Shown: positions 40,015 through 48,701 of the stretch, piece after piece
How positions within the stretch are numbered: position 1 is the stretch's first letter
Layout of the letters: every line of letters starts with the position of its first letter
NCBI RefSeq assembly: GCF_000430825.1
Contig: NZ_KE387263.1
Location: 214,200 to 278,199 of the forward strand
Origin: Chryseobacterium daeguense DSM 19388
Lineage (GTDB): Bacteria > Bacteroidota > Bacteroidia > Flavobacteriales > Weeksellaceae
DNA: 64,000 bases
Direction of reading: 5' to 3'
Made by a program: the position numbers and the translations under genes
Notes under the pieces: generated by a model
The model's database searches: none
What the model was told of the DNA's origin: nothing
The model's input: only the letters and a program-made list of their open reading frames with translations

Positions 40015-41226
40015 TTAAAACAAAGAAAGCTGAATCGGTTTTGGATTGGAAGGTTTCTGGGCATCTCCGAAAACAGTTTTCCCTCCAAAACGCCAGGAAT
40101 TCTGCCGTTCTTCTTCAATCACCTCCTGAATATCGAAATTGGGTGTGAAATCTTTTTCTGTAGATTCAATAATCTGATGAAGCTTATTTAATGTTTTTAA
40201 TTTGTCTGAATTTCCAAGCTTTGATTTTTCAATTCCCGTTTTTAGAATATTAATGCTTTCGTCATAAACTTTGGTAGGAACCGGAAACGGATGACCGTCT
40301 TTACCTCCATGTGCAAAGGAAAATCTCGCCGGATCTTTAAATCTCGAAGGCGCACCATGAATCACTTCACTCACTAAAGCCAGCGACTGCATCGTTCTTG
40401 GACCAACACCTTCTAACATTAATAAATCTTCGAAATTTTGAGGCTGCTGCTCTCTCGTAACATATAAAAGCGCTCCTAAACGTCTCAAATCTACATCGGA
40501 TGCCTGAACATCGTGATGATTAGGCAGGATTAATCGTGAAAAATCACTCATGATCTCCGCAGAATCGGTATGGGAAATATCCAGAATTCCTTTTCTGTTT
40601 TCTGAAGCTTCGGAATCTGTTAAGTTTAAGATTTTACCTCTTGAAATACCGTTAATTCCCGTGTGAGGTTCTTCAATAAAGGATTTTATGTTTTCCGAAT
40701 GCCAGTGATAACGCCTTGCCGTGCCATCAGATTCGTGCATTCCCTGCTGAACTACACTCCAGTTTCCGTTGTCTGATAAAATGAAATTATGCAGATACAG
40801 CTGATAACCATCCTGAATAGCCGTGTTATCAACTTTTGCAGATAATTTGCTGGCTTTTACCAGTTCATTCCCGTCTAATCCGGTTTTATCGGCAATTTGA
40901 ATCAGTTCTGAAGGAGTATCCCTGGAAAATTTGCCTTTTCCTCCGCAAATATACAGCCCGAGAGACTGGGAATTGGGATTAATTGAACGTTTCAAAGCTC
41001 CCATTACAGAAGTTGTAATTCCGGAAGAATGCCAGTCCATCCCCATCACCGCCCCAAAACTCTGAAACCAGAACGGATCAGCCAGCCTTCGCAGCACTTC
41101 ATCCTTTCCATAATCCATTAAGATGACCTCAATAATTGAAAGCCCGAGGATAGACATACGCTCGTACAGCCATGGCGGTACTTTGCCATAGTGAAGAGGT
41201 AAATCTGCTGTTCCGGAACGTTTCAT
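40015..41226 (-). CDS. DUF763 protein with helix-hairpin-helix and C-terminal QLSLF motif
   Basis: This 403-residue protein has the DUF763 opening MKRSGTADLPLHYGKVPPWLYERM and DPFWFQSFGAVMGMDWHSSGITT (about 51-73), then YQLYLHNFIL. A helix-hairpin-helix follows at about 263-290 (LLMLEGVGPRTMQSLALVSEVI). The family is found in archaea and bacteria, with no known function. The HhH suggests DNA binding. The last five residues, QLSLF (399-403), exactly match the bacterial beta-clamp-binding pentapeptide (QL[SD]LF). This implies recruitment to the sliding clamp and a DNA repair or replication role. That role is inference. The gene is monocistronic. Confidence 0.85.
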   Translation of the reverse strand: MKRSGTADLPLHYGKVPPWLYERMSILGLSIIEVILMDYGKDEVLRRLADPFWFQSFGAVMGMDWHSSGITTSVMGALKRSINPNSQSLGLYICGGKGKFSRDTPSELIQIADKTGLDGNELVKASKLSAKVDNTAIQDGYQLYLHNFILSDNGNWSVVQQGMHESDGTARRYHWHSENIKSFIEEPHTGINGISRGKILNLTDSEASENRKGILDISHTDSAEIMSDFSRLILPNHHDVQASDVDLRRLGALLYVTREQQPQNFEDLLMLEGVGPRTMQSLALVSEVIHGAPSRFKDPARFSFAHGGKDGHPFPVPTKVYDESINILKTGIEKSKLGNSDKLKTLNKLHQIIESTEKDFTPNFDIQEVIEEERQNSWRFGGKTVFGDAQKPSNPKPIQLSLF

Positions 41227-41531
41227 TATGTAAAGGTAGGAGTATTGTTTTTAATTTTTAGTGATTTGGGTCAGTGTTTTTAAAGCACTGTTGAAATGAT
41301 TGTATTTCATAAATTTCACCAAACTTATAGGATGCTTCGACAGGCTCAGCATGACAGCGCTACAAATTGATTACTATAAAACAGTTAGTATTAGAGGTGT
41401 CATGCTGAGCCTGTCGAAGCATTTTACAGATTCAATAAAATATTAAAACAAATCTTTGCTTTCTTTTATCCCGCTGCCAAAAAAAGCCCTGTAAATAAAA
41501 CTTACAAGGCTTTCATTGAATTTTATTTTTA
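41227..41531. repeat. Intergenic region with 25-bp inverted repeat (41332-41422)
   Basis: ATGCTTCGACAGGCTCAGCA (first 20 of the 25-bp left arm, 41332-41356) is exactly mirrored at 41398-41422, with a 41-bp loop. The TGCTGAGCCTGTCGAAGCA sequence is a frequent intergenic repeat in Bacteroidota genomes, from memory. Nothing else is visible before the tpx terminator. Confidence 0.8.
41479..41514 (-). terminator. Terminator of the thiol peroxidase gene
   Basis: On the - strand GAAAGCCTTGTAAG...TTACAGGGCTTT is followed by T-rich sequence. It is 18 bp past the tpx stop. Confidence 0.7.
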
Positions 41532-42032
41532 TTATTTTAAAGCTGCCAAAGCTGCATCATAATTAGGTTCGTCAGCAATCTCCGAAACCTGTTCCGTATA
41601 AATCACCTTGTTATCTGCATCGGTAACGATTACAGCTCGGCTCAGCAAACCTTTCATTGGAGAATCCGCGATAGTAAGCTCATTATCATCCCCGAAAGTT
41701 CCTCTGAAATCTGATAAAGTTTCAACATTATTTAGACCTTCAGCGGCACAGAATCTTCCCAATGCAAAAGGCAAATCTTTAGAAACATTGATTACCACTG
41801 TATTTTCAAGAGCAGAAGCTTCTTCATTGAATTTTCTTGCAGAAGATGCACAAGTCGGTGTATCAATGCTTGGGAAAATATTGAATACTTTTTTCTTACC
41901 TTCAAAATTCTGAAGTGTTTTCACGTTCAACCCTGAATCTACCAGAGCAAAATCTCTGATGGTAGTTCCTACAGATGGTAATACTCCTATTGTATGTACT
42001 TCGTTTCCTTTTAATGTAATTTTAGTTGACAT
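41532..42032 (-). CDS. tpx: Thiol peroxidase
   Basis: I use the ATG at 42032, eight codons into the open frame, because this gives the canonical start MSTKITLKGNEVHTIG. The 166-residue protein has the peroxidatic Cys61 in FPSIDTPTCASSARKFN and the resolving Cys95 in GRFCAAEG. Both match the Tpx class of atypical 2-Cys peroxiredoxins that reduce hydrogen and alkyl peroxides with thioredoxin. It is divergent from the isocitrate dehydrogenase gene. A single-gene transcript ends at the hairpin near 41500. Confidence 0.95.
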   Translation of the reverse strand: MSTKITLKGNEVHTIGVLPSVGTTIRDFALVDSGLNVKTLQNFEGKKKVFNIFPSIDTPTCASSARKFNEEASALENTVVINVSKDLPFALGRFCAAEGLNNVETLSDFRGTFGDDNELTIADSPMKGLLSRAVIVTDADNKVIYTEQVSEIADEPNYDAALAALK

Positions 42033-42157
42033 AATTCTTTTTTTAACGTTTTTCAAATTTAATCAAAAATACAGGCTTTTTCTTTCGGATAAAGGTTAAA
42101 TAATTCTTAAAGTGGAAAATCTTATTTGGGATTGATCTAAAAAAATTAATTTTTAAC

Positions 42158-42165
42158 TAAATTTG
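42158..42165 (+). promoter_or_regulatory. Probable -7 element of the isocitrate dehydrogenase gene
   Basis: TAAATTTG, a perfect TAnnTTTG, 36 bp before the ATG at 42202. A TTG at 42132 is a weak -33 candidate with a long spacer (23 nt). Confidence 0.4.
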
Positions 42166-42201
42166 TGAGTCTTAAAAAATCAAATAATAAATAACACTAT
42201 A

Positions 42202-44421
42202 ATGTCAGACAAATCAAAAATCTACTACACCCTTACGGACGAAGCTCCAATGCTGGCTACACACTCGTTTTTACCGATTGTAAAGGCTTTCACAAAATCA
42301 GCAAATATTGAGATCGCAGTTCCGGATATTTCTTTGGCAGGAAGGATTTTAGCAAACTTCCCGGAATTTTTGAAGGATGATCAGAAAATCGGTGATGCAT
42401 TGGCTGAATTGGGCCAGCTGGCTACTCAACCGGACGCAAATATTATCAAATTACCCAATATTTCGGCTTCAGCACCTCAGCTGGACGAGGCTATCGCTGA
42501 ATTACAATCTAAAGGTTTTGCAGTTCCAAATTATCCTGCAGAACCGAAAAATGATGAGGAAAAAGCAATCAAAGCTAAATATGCTAAGGTTTTAGGAAGC
42601 GCCGTAAACCCGGTGTTAAGAGAAGGAAATTCTGACAGACGTGCTCCGAAAGCTGTTAAAAACTACGCAAAAGCAAACCCGCACAGAATGGGTGACTGGG
42701 CGTCTGACAGCAAAACGGACGTGGCTCACATGGATAACGGAGATTTCTACGGTACTGAAACTTCAATGACTGTGGAAAATGCTACGAAATTCAAAATCGT
42801 ATTCAAAGGAAATGACGGTTCCGAAACTCAATTAAAAGATTTCGCAAGCCTTCAGGTCGGAGAAGTGATCGATTCTTCTGTAATGAATTTAAAGGCTCTG
42901 AAAGCTTTCGTTCAGCAGGCAATTGATGAAGCTAAAAACAGAAACGTACTTCTTTCTGCTCACTTAAAGGCTACGATGATGAAAATCTCTGATCCTATTA
43001 TTTTCGGAGCTATCGTAGAAACTTTCTTTAAAGATGTTTTCACAAAATATGCTGAAACTTTCAAGTCTTTAGATATTAATCCAAATAACGGTCTTGCAGA
43101 TCTTTTCGAAAAAATCAAAGGAAATGCTCAGGAAGCTGAAATCAAGGCTGATATTGAAGATGCTTTGGCTAACGAGCCAAGAGTGGCCATGGTAAATTCT
43201 GACAAAGGAATTACGAATTTCCATGTTCCTTCTGACATCATCGTGGATGCTTCTATGGCTGCTTTGGTAAGAGGCGGCGGTAAAATGTGGAATAAAGACG
43301 GAAAAGAAGAAGATACGGTTTGTATTATTCCGGACCGTTCTTACGCAGGTTTTTATCAGTCTGTAATTGATGATATGAAAGCGCACGGAAAATTAGATCC
43401 TACAACAATGGGTTCTGTTCCGAACGTAGGTTTAATGGCTCAAAAAGCTGAGGAATACGGTTCTCACGATAAAACTTTCCAGGCAACTGCTGAAGGAACA
43501 ATTGAAGTTCAGGACGAAAACGGAAATGTTCTTCTTTCTCAGAAAGTAGAAAAAGGGGACATTTTCAGAATGTGCCAGACGAAAGATGCTCCGATTCAGG
43601 ACTGGGTAAAATTAGCGGTAAACAGATCAAGATTGTCTGATACGCCTGCTATTTTCTGGTTAGACAAAGGAAGAGCTCATGACAGAGAAATCATCAAAAA
43701 AGTAGAAAAATACCTTGCTGATCATGATACAAACGGGCTTGATATTAAGATTCTTGATGTAAAAGATGCTATGACAGAAACGCTGAAAAGAGCAAGAGAA
43801 GGAAAAGATACCATTTCTGTTTCTGGAAACGTGTTGAGAGATTATCTGACAGATCTTTTCCCAATCCTTGAGCTTGGAACTTCTGCGAAAATGCTGTCTA
43901 TTGTTCCATTAATGAACGGTGGTGGCTTATTTGAAACAGGTGCGGGTGGTTCTGCTCCGAAGCACGTGGAACAATTCGTGGAAGAAGGATATTTAAGATG
44001 GGATTCTTTAGGTGAATTCTTAGCTCTGCAGGCTTCTTTGGAGCATTTAGCACAAACTCAAAACAATACAAAATCTCAGGTTTTAGCTGATGCATTAGAT
44101 GAAGCGAATGCTAAATTCTTAGCTACCGATAAATCTCCTGCAAGAAAAGTGGGACAAATTGATAACAGAGGTTCTCACTTCTATTTAGCAATGTACTGGG
44201 CAGAAGCGTTGGCTAACCAAACTGTTGATGCAGAATTAGCAGCTCAGTTTGCTCCGGTTGCGGAAGCAATGCATGAAAACGAAGAAGTTATCAACGTTGA
44301 ATTAATCGGTGCTCAGGGTAAGCCTCAGCAGATCGACGGTTATTACAAGCCGGATACTTACAGAACGTATGCAGCCATGAGACCAAGCACAGTTTTAAAT
44401 GAAATCATTGACGGAATTTAA
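42202..44421 (+). CDS. icd: Monomeric NADP-dependent isocitrate dehydrogenase
   Basis: This 739-residue protein is the size of the monomeric (IDH-II) class. Motifs include KIYYTLTDEAPMLATHSFLP at the start, the family's NSDRRAPKAVKNYAKANPHRMGDW (about 143-166) and DWASDSKTDVAHMDNGDFYG (about 164-183). Further along are GGGLFETGAGGSAPKHVEQF (substrate site) and DNRGSHFYLAMYWAEALA near the end. It converts isocitrate to 2-oxoglutarate with NADP in the TCA cycle. There is no second Icd copy in the window. It has its own -7 element and terminator. Confidence 0.96.
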   Translation: MSDKSKIYYTLTDEAPMLATHSFLPIVKAFTKSANIEIAVPDISLAGRILANFPEFLKDDQKIGDALAELGQLATQPDANIIKLPNISASAPQLDEAIAELQSKGFAVPNYPAEPKNDEEKAIKAKYAKVLGSAVNPVLREGNSDRRAPKAVKNYAKANPHRMGDWASDSKTDVAHMDNGDFYGTETSMTVENATKFKIVFKGNDGSETQLKDFASLQVGEVIDSSVMNLKALKAFVQQAIDEAKNRNVLLSAHLKATMMKISDPIIFGAIVETFFKDVFTKYAETFKSLDINPNNGLADLFEKIKGNAQEAEIKADIEDALANEPRVAMVNSDKGITNFHVPSDIIVDASMAALVRGGGKMWNKDGKEEDTVCIIPDRSYAGFYQSVIDDMKAHGKLDPTTMGSVPNVGLMAQKAEEYGSHDKTFQATAEGTIEVQDENGNVLLSQKVEKGDIFRMCQTKDAPIQDWVKLAVNRSRLSDTPAIFWLDKGRAHDREIIKKVEKYLADHDTNGLDIKILDVKDAMTETLKRAREGKDTISVSGNVLRDYLTDLFPILELGTSAKMLSIVPLMNGGGLFETGAGGSAPKHVEQFVEEGYLRWDSLGEFLALQASLEHLAQTQNNTKSQVLADALDEANAKFLATDKSPARKVGQIDNRGSHFYLAMYWAEALANQTVDAELAAQFAPVAEAMHENEEVINVELIGAQGKPQQIDGYYKPDTYRTYAAMRPSTVLNEIIDGI

Positions 44422-44442
44422 TTTCCAATTTGATATAACATC

Positions 44443-44472
44443 AAAAGCTCCTTATTTAAGGGGCTTTTTTTG
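44443..44472 (+). terminator. Terminator of the isocitrate dehydrogenase gene
   Basis: AAAAGCTCCTT pairs with AAGGGGCTTTT (one G-T) around ATTT, followed by T7. It begins 22 bp after the stop. Confidence 0.8.
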
Positions 44473-44695
44473 TTTAACACAAATTGCACTAATTTTTGCA
44501 AATAGCACAAAAAATACATCCCTTTTGTCATTTCGGAGGAATCTAAGTAGTAGTAATAATTTTTTATGTTTTGGCTAAAGCCAATTTTGATTTTATTTAA
44601 TTGAAAACGGGCTAAAGCCCGTTCCTATGATGTTACCCATTCCTATTGACATTAAAAATCGTGTCTTTTGTGAAAAAAATTAGTGCAATTAGCGT
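44473..44695. repeat. Intergenic repeat cluster
   Basis: ACACAAATTGCACTAATTTT at the left is mirrored by AATTAGTGCAATTAGCGT at the right (44678-44697). Between them lie TCATTTCGGAGGAATCTAAG and the hairpins GGCTAAAGCC and AACGGGCTAAAGCCCGTT. The layout looks like several small repeats nested in one palindrome. Confidence 0.6.
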
Positions 44696-45031
44696 TTAAT
44701 TTCCCTCCACAATCACCCTCCTGTGCTCCCTGCCCCAGTTAATCATTTCGGCAATAATCTTTCCAAAGGTCCGGCAATATTCTGTTGGTTCATATTCAAT
44801 CAGGACAGGAGTTTCAGGATAAACTGTTCTTTTCACCAATTTATTCATTTCCATCTCTTTCAGTTCTTTTGAAAGCATTCTTGTGGTAATACCCGGAATA
44901 CTTCTTTCAATTTCCCGGAAACGCCTGTTGCCGTTACAGATAGCATTAATAACGGGAATTCTCCACTTTCCGCCAATGAAATAAAGGGTGTCCTGTAATG
45001 CTCTTAATTCTTCGGTTTGATCTCTTTCCAT
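44696..45031 (-). CDS. HxlR-family transcriptional regulator (second copy)
   Basis: This 111-residue protein has ELRALQDTLYFIGGKWRIPVINAICNGNRRFREIERSIPG at the start (residues about 7-46) and TRMLSKELKEMEMNKLVKRTVYPETPVLIEYEPTEYCRT, the HxlR winged helix. Cys28 (NAICNG) and Cys88 (EYCRT) could sense electrophiles. It is divergent from the SDR gene at 45134. The pair repeats the architecture at 19011/19492, although the protein sequences differ. Confidence 0.88.
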   Translation of the reverse strand: MERDQTEELRALQDTLYFIGGKWRIPVINAICNGNRRFREIERSIPGITTRMLSKELKEMEMNKLVKRTVYPETPVLIEYEPTEYCRTFGKIIAEMINWGREHRRVIVEGN

Positions 45032-45057
45032 GTCTGCAAATTTACTTGATATAATTG

Positions 45058-45117
45058 ATGATACTGATATACTCTGTGATACTGATTACAAAAGTATATC
45101 AATTTGAAATAACTTTG
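45058..45117. promoter_or_regulatory. Candidate HxlR operator and SDR promoter
   Basis: Two direct copies of RTGATACTGAT (45058-45068, 45076-45086) spaced 18 bp, flanked by TTGATATA (about 45047) and TATATCAA (about 45095). A TAACTTTG -7 element for the SDR gene is at 45110-45117. Confidence 0.5.
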
Positions 45118-45133
45118 TCAAAAATTTTAAAGA

Positions 45134-45880
45134 ATGAATACATTTACAAACAAACTTGCCATTGTAACCGGCGGAAACAGCGGAATAGGATATGCTGCCG
45201 CAAAAGAATTTATCGAAAAAGGTGCAAAAGTAATTATCACAGGGAGAAGAAAAGAAGCTGTAGAAAAGGCAGCGCAAGAATTGGGAGCCATTCCTTTCGT
45301 AGCAGATCAGGGCAAACTGGAAGATATTGAAACATTTAAAAAAGAGATTGATAATCAGTTCGGGAAAGTTGATATATTGTTTATTAATGCAGGAATTACA
45401 GGAACATTAGGTTCAATAGAAAACATGAGTTCAGATAATTTTGATCAGGTAATGGACATTAATTTCCGAGGGGCTTATTTCACATTAAGCAAATTCATTC
45501 CAATTTTGAATGATGGAGCTTCAGTGGTCTTTTTATCTTCAAATGTAGCAACAACTTATAAGCCAAACAGCTCTGTTTACCAGGCAAGTAAAGCTGCTTT
45601 AAATTCTATTGCAAAAACAGCTGCAGCAGAATTAGCACCAAGAAAAATCCGGGTAAATATGGTAAGTCCCGGCCCGACAAAAACCGAAATCATGACCAAA
45701 GCCGGACTGGATAAAAAAACTTTAGAAGGTCTTAATGACTGGATGATCAATGCCATCCCTTTAAAGAAAATGGGCACTGCAGAAGATGTTGCCAAAGCAG
45801 TAGCTTACTTATCTGATAATAATGCCGCAAGCTTTATGACCGGAACGGAAATAATTATTGACGGCGGGATGATTTTATAA
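45134..45880 (+). CDS. SDR-family oxidoreductase (HxlR-controlled, second copy)
   Basis: This 248-residue classical SDR has TGGNSGIGYAAAKEFIEKG (residues about 14-32), INAG, the catalytic Ser in VVFLSSNVAT, and Y-x3-K in SVYQASKAALNS. Its C-terminal GTEIIIDGGMIL is typical. The cofactor-specific RR after the second strand (TGRRKEAV) suggests NADP preference. It is likely an aldehyde or quinone reductase, but the substrate is unknown. It is transcribed away from the HxlR regulator. A purine-rich GATGGAAG-type tract follows its stop. Confidence 0.9.
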   Translation: MNTFTNKLAIVTGGNSGIGYAAAKEFIEKGAKVIITGRRKEAVEKAAQELGAIPFVADQGKLEDIETFKKEIDNQFGKVDILFINAGITGTLGSIENMSSDNFDQVMDINFRGAYFTLSKFIPILNDGASVVFLSSNVATTYKPNSSVYQASKAALNSIAKTAAAELAPRKIRVNMVSPGPTKTEIMTKAGLDKKTLEGLNDWMINAIPLKKMGTAEDVAKAVAYLSDNNAASFMTGTEIIIDGGMIL

Positions 45881-46060
45881 GATGGAGGAAAGGATGATGG
45901 AAGCTTGAAGTTATACATACACAAAGCTTCTTTCTCCCATCTTCCTGCTTCATGTTCTCAAAATTCTATTTCACCTTCCGATTTGTCCGCTTCACCCTCT
46001 TTTTAATTTCAAACGCCTTTTCTGCGAGCTACTTTTGATCCATAAAATAAAACAATTATT

Positions 46061-47035
46061 ATGGATACGAAAAAGAAAAGAAATCCTATTGCTATTATAT
46101 TTCTGGCGGTTTTAGGTATCTTTGGAGGATTACAGCTCTTCAGCCAGCCTCTGGAAGGAAAGCCTGTTACAAAACAAATTGAGGCACCACGGGAAGTGAT
46201 TTCTATTTTAGAAAATTCATGTTTTAACTGCCACTCCAATCAGCAGAACCTGAGTTGGTACGATAAAATTGCCCCGATCTCCTGGGCGGTAAATAAAGAT
46301 GTGAAAAGAGCAAGAGAAGTTCTCAACTTTTCTGAGTATGATTATTCTCCAGGAGAACACAAAGGCAATATGTACGCTATTCTCAATATGATGCAAAGTG
46401 GAAAAATGCCCTTGCATGAATATACTTTACTTCTCCCGTCGGCAAAAATAACCCAAAAAGATATTGATGTTATTAAAAAATATACGCTTTCATTATCTGG
46501 TGCTGCACCTGTAAAAAATGATGTAAAAAATATTCATCAAAATATAAATTTACCTGAAAATAACAATCTCTCAAAAATTCCCGTTTCAGCCAACGGAGTA
46601 AAGTACACCAATGATTTTAAAAACTGGAAAGTAATCAGCATGAGTACACTCTTTGATAATTCAATCCGGGTTATCTACGGAAATGACATTGCTGTAAAAG
46701 CCGTTGAAACAGAAAATTTCCATCCCTGGCCGGACGGCAGCATTGTGGTAAAATCCGTTTGGAAACAGGAAAAGCTGGCCAACGGAGAAATAAGACCGGG
46801 AGAGTTCGTAAATGCACAGTTTATGGTGAAAGATTCTAAAAAGTATACTGATACAGAAGGTTGGGGATTTGCAAAATTCTCAGGAAAAGACCTTCATCCC
46901 ACAGGAAAAACAGCATCATTTGCTAAAGAATCATGCATCGCCTGCCACCGCCAGCTAGCTGAAAACACAGGATATCTGTTTGATGTTCCCATGAAAGTAA
47001 ACACGGAAAGATTAATTAAAAACCTACAGAAATAA
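46061..47035 (+). CDS. Dihaem protein: haem_bd domain plus cytochrome P460-like domain
   Basis: This 324-residue protein has an N-terminal membrane segment or uncleaved signal (about 10-28). A haem_bd domain follows with a c-type site C54-F-N-C57-H58 (residues about 35-150). The C-terminal half resembles cytochrome P460 (about 175-320), with WGFAKFSG and a second c-type site C292-I-A-C-H296. P460 proteins oxidise hydroxylamine or NO-related nitrogen compounds, though many homologues have other or unknown electron-transfer roles. The lysine cross-link of true P460 cannot be confirmed here. It overlaps the next gene by 1 bp, forming an operon with a small lipoprotein. Confidence 0.82.
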   Translation: MDTKKKRNPIAIIFLAVLGIFGGLQLFSQPLEGKPVTKQIEAPREVISILENSCFNCHSNQQNLSWYDKIAPISWAVNKDVKRAREVLNFSEYDYSPGEHKGNMYAILNMMQSGKMPLHEYTLLLPSAKITQKDIDVIKKYTLSLSGAAPVKNDVKNIHQNINLPENNNLSKIPVSANGVKYTNDFKNWKVISMSTLFDNSIRVIYGNDIAVKAVETENFHPWPDGSIVVKSVWKQEKLANGEIRPGEFVNAQFMVKDSKKYTDTEGWGFAKFSGKDLHPTGKTASFAKESCIACHRQLAENTGYLFDVPMKVNTERLIKNLQK

Positions 47036-47472
47036 TGAAAAAAATACTATTCATCATCATGTCAGTTTGTGCTTTGTTTACCGCGTGTAAAATAGACGAA
47101 CCAGATAAAGGTATGAAACGGGTGGTCTTTGATCCCGGAAGTTTAAAATTTATATCAAATTCTTTGAATCCCGTAAAAGAAACCATGTCTTCAATGTATG
47201 GAAATCAGCAGGCAACGAAATCTTTAATTGGCGAAAATAGTCAATTAAAACCTGAATCTGAATTTAAATTAGTCACCTGGAAATACCATGAAAATCCACA
47301 GTATATTGGAGGAACCATTACCGGGGAACTGATCAGCGTTGAAACACTTCAATCAGATAAAAACGGAAAAATTTCTTATCAGCTTAATAGTTCAAATAAA
47401 GAAAACATTAAACCTGATAAAGAAGAAAGGATAAAATATTTCTTAAGCTACAAACCCGTAATAAGGCCTTAA
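47035..47472 (+). CDS. Small lipoprotein partner of the dihaem protein
   Basis: This 145-residue protein has a signal peptide with lipobox LFTAC (Cys18). The mature part (about 127 residues) is hydrophilic, with a beta-type C-terminal segment NGKISYQLN and EERIKYFLSYKPVIRP. I do not recognise a domain. Translational coupling with the dihaem gene suggests a periplasmic membrane-anchored partner. Function unknown. Confidence 0.65.
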   Translation: MKKILFIIMSVCALFTACKIDEPDKGMKRVVFDPGSLKFISNSLNPVKETMSSMYGNQQATKSLIGENSQLKPESEFKLVTWKYHENPQYIGGTITGELISVETLQSDKNGKISYQLNSSNKENIKPDKEERIKYFLSYKPVIRP

Positions 47473-47505
47473 TGAAAAGTAAAATTTAACACTGAAAGTG
47501 TTGAT

Positions 47506-47535
47506 CTGGAGTTGAGAAAATCGACTCCGGATTTT
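47506..47535 (+). terminator. Terminator of the dihaem operon
   Basis: CTGGAGTTGA pairs with TCGACTCCGG (two G-T) around GAAAA, followed by T5. The remaining spacer to the kinase gene holds a second inverted pair TGCTGAG/CTCAGCA-like, with no gene. Confidence 0.8.
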
Positions 47536-47684
47536 TGCTGAGTGAATGGCGAATTTTATTTCGCAAAAAATGCTCAACCTATAAAGCTCCAATGATCCAC
47601 AAGCAAAGCGAATTCATTATTGACAATTCACAAAACTCTCAGTGAAAAATATTAACTTACCCCCCTTTAAAATCCGCAGTTCTC

Positions 47685-48701
47685 ATGCAACAGCAAAAAA
47701 TAAAAATTTCACAGGCCGTCATTTGGATCAGCTCTTTGTTTCTGGGCGCGTTATCTTCTGTTCCGCAGCTAGCTTCCCATGCTTTCAACTGGAAAGAAGC
47801 AGTTGTAAATTCAGCTATTACAGCAGCTTTTTCCATCATCATGTGGTATCTGAACATCTATATGCTGAACCGAAATGCAGGAAAAAAAAGGCAGCAGATT
47901 TCATATTCGAACCTTTTGATCGTTCTGGCTTTTGGAATGGTGATTATGTTCGGCCTGGCCTGGATTCAGCAGCTTATTTTATCGCACATTAATTTTGGCC
48001 CTACCATGCTGATGGTGGAGGTTCGCGGGATTTTGATCAATCTTGTCTGCTATATGTTCCTTACGCTGCTTCAGAACAATTATACGAGCCAGAAAGTACG
48101 TCTTGAACTGGAAAAAGTGAAAAGTGACAATTTGGGAGCTCAATATGAACTTTTAAAACAACAGATCAATCCGCACTTTTTGTTTAACAGCTTAAATACA
48201 TTAAAATCAATGGCAGAAACAAATGATTCCGAAACCGTTGATTTCATTATGAAACTGTCTGATTTTTACCGTTTTACACTGGAAAGCAGAAAATTAGACT
48301 TAATTACTGTCCAGGAAGAAATGAAAATTATAGATTCATATATTTTTCTACAAAAAGCCCGTTTTGGTGAAGGAATTACACTTACAAATGAATTAACCGA
48401 TCAGGTTTTAAAAACATTAATTCCGCCGTTTACATTACAATTATTAGTTGAGAACTGCATTAAACATAATATTGTTTCACAAAGCAAACCTTTGCATATA
48501 AAAATTTACAATTCCGAAAACAAAATCATCATTGAAAATCCTGTTCAGAAAAAAATGGTGACCGAAGAATCTCTGGGAGTAGGACTTGATAATGTAAAAA
48601 TGCGCTACAAACACCTGCTGGAACAGGAAATAGAAATTAATTCAGACGAAAAAATATTCCAAATAAAACTACCACTCATCCATGAATATCATCATCATTG
48701 A
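47685..48701 (+). CDS. LytS-type sensor histidine kinase
   Basis: This 338-residue protein has four predicted membrane helices (about residues 10-24, 38-58, 76-97, 113-127), then the His_kinase domain with QQINPHFLFNSLN (phospho-acceptor His164). The ATP-binding part has LIPPFTLQLLVENCIKHNI and GVGLDNVKMRY. It lacks an extracytoplasmic sensor domain, so sensing may occur within the membrane. It overlaps the response regulator by 20 bp, so they are co-translated. The signal is unknown. Confidence 0.9.
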   Translation: MQQQKIKISQAVIWISSLFLGALSSVPQLASHAFNWKEAVVNSAITAAFSIIMWYLNIYMLNRNAGKKRQQISYSNLLIVLAFGMVIMFGLAWIQQLILSHINFGPTMLMVEVRGILINLVCYMFLTLLQNNYTSQKVRLELEKVKSDNLGAQYELLKQQINPHFLFNSLNTLKSMAETNDSETVDFIMKLSDFYRFTLESRKLDLITVQEEMKIIDSYIFLQKARFGEGITLTNELTDQVLKTLIPPFTLQLLVENCIKHNIVSQSKPLHIKIYNSENKIIIENPVQKKMVTEESLGVGLDNVKMRYKHLLEQEIEINSDEKIFQIKLPLIHEYHHH

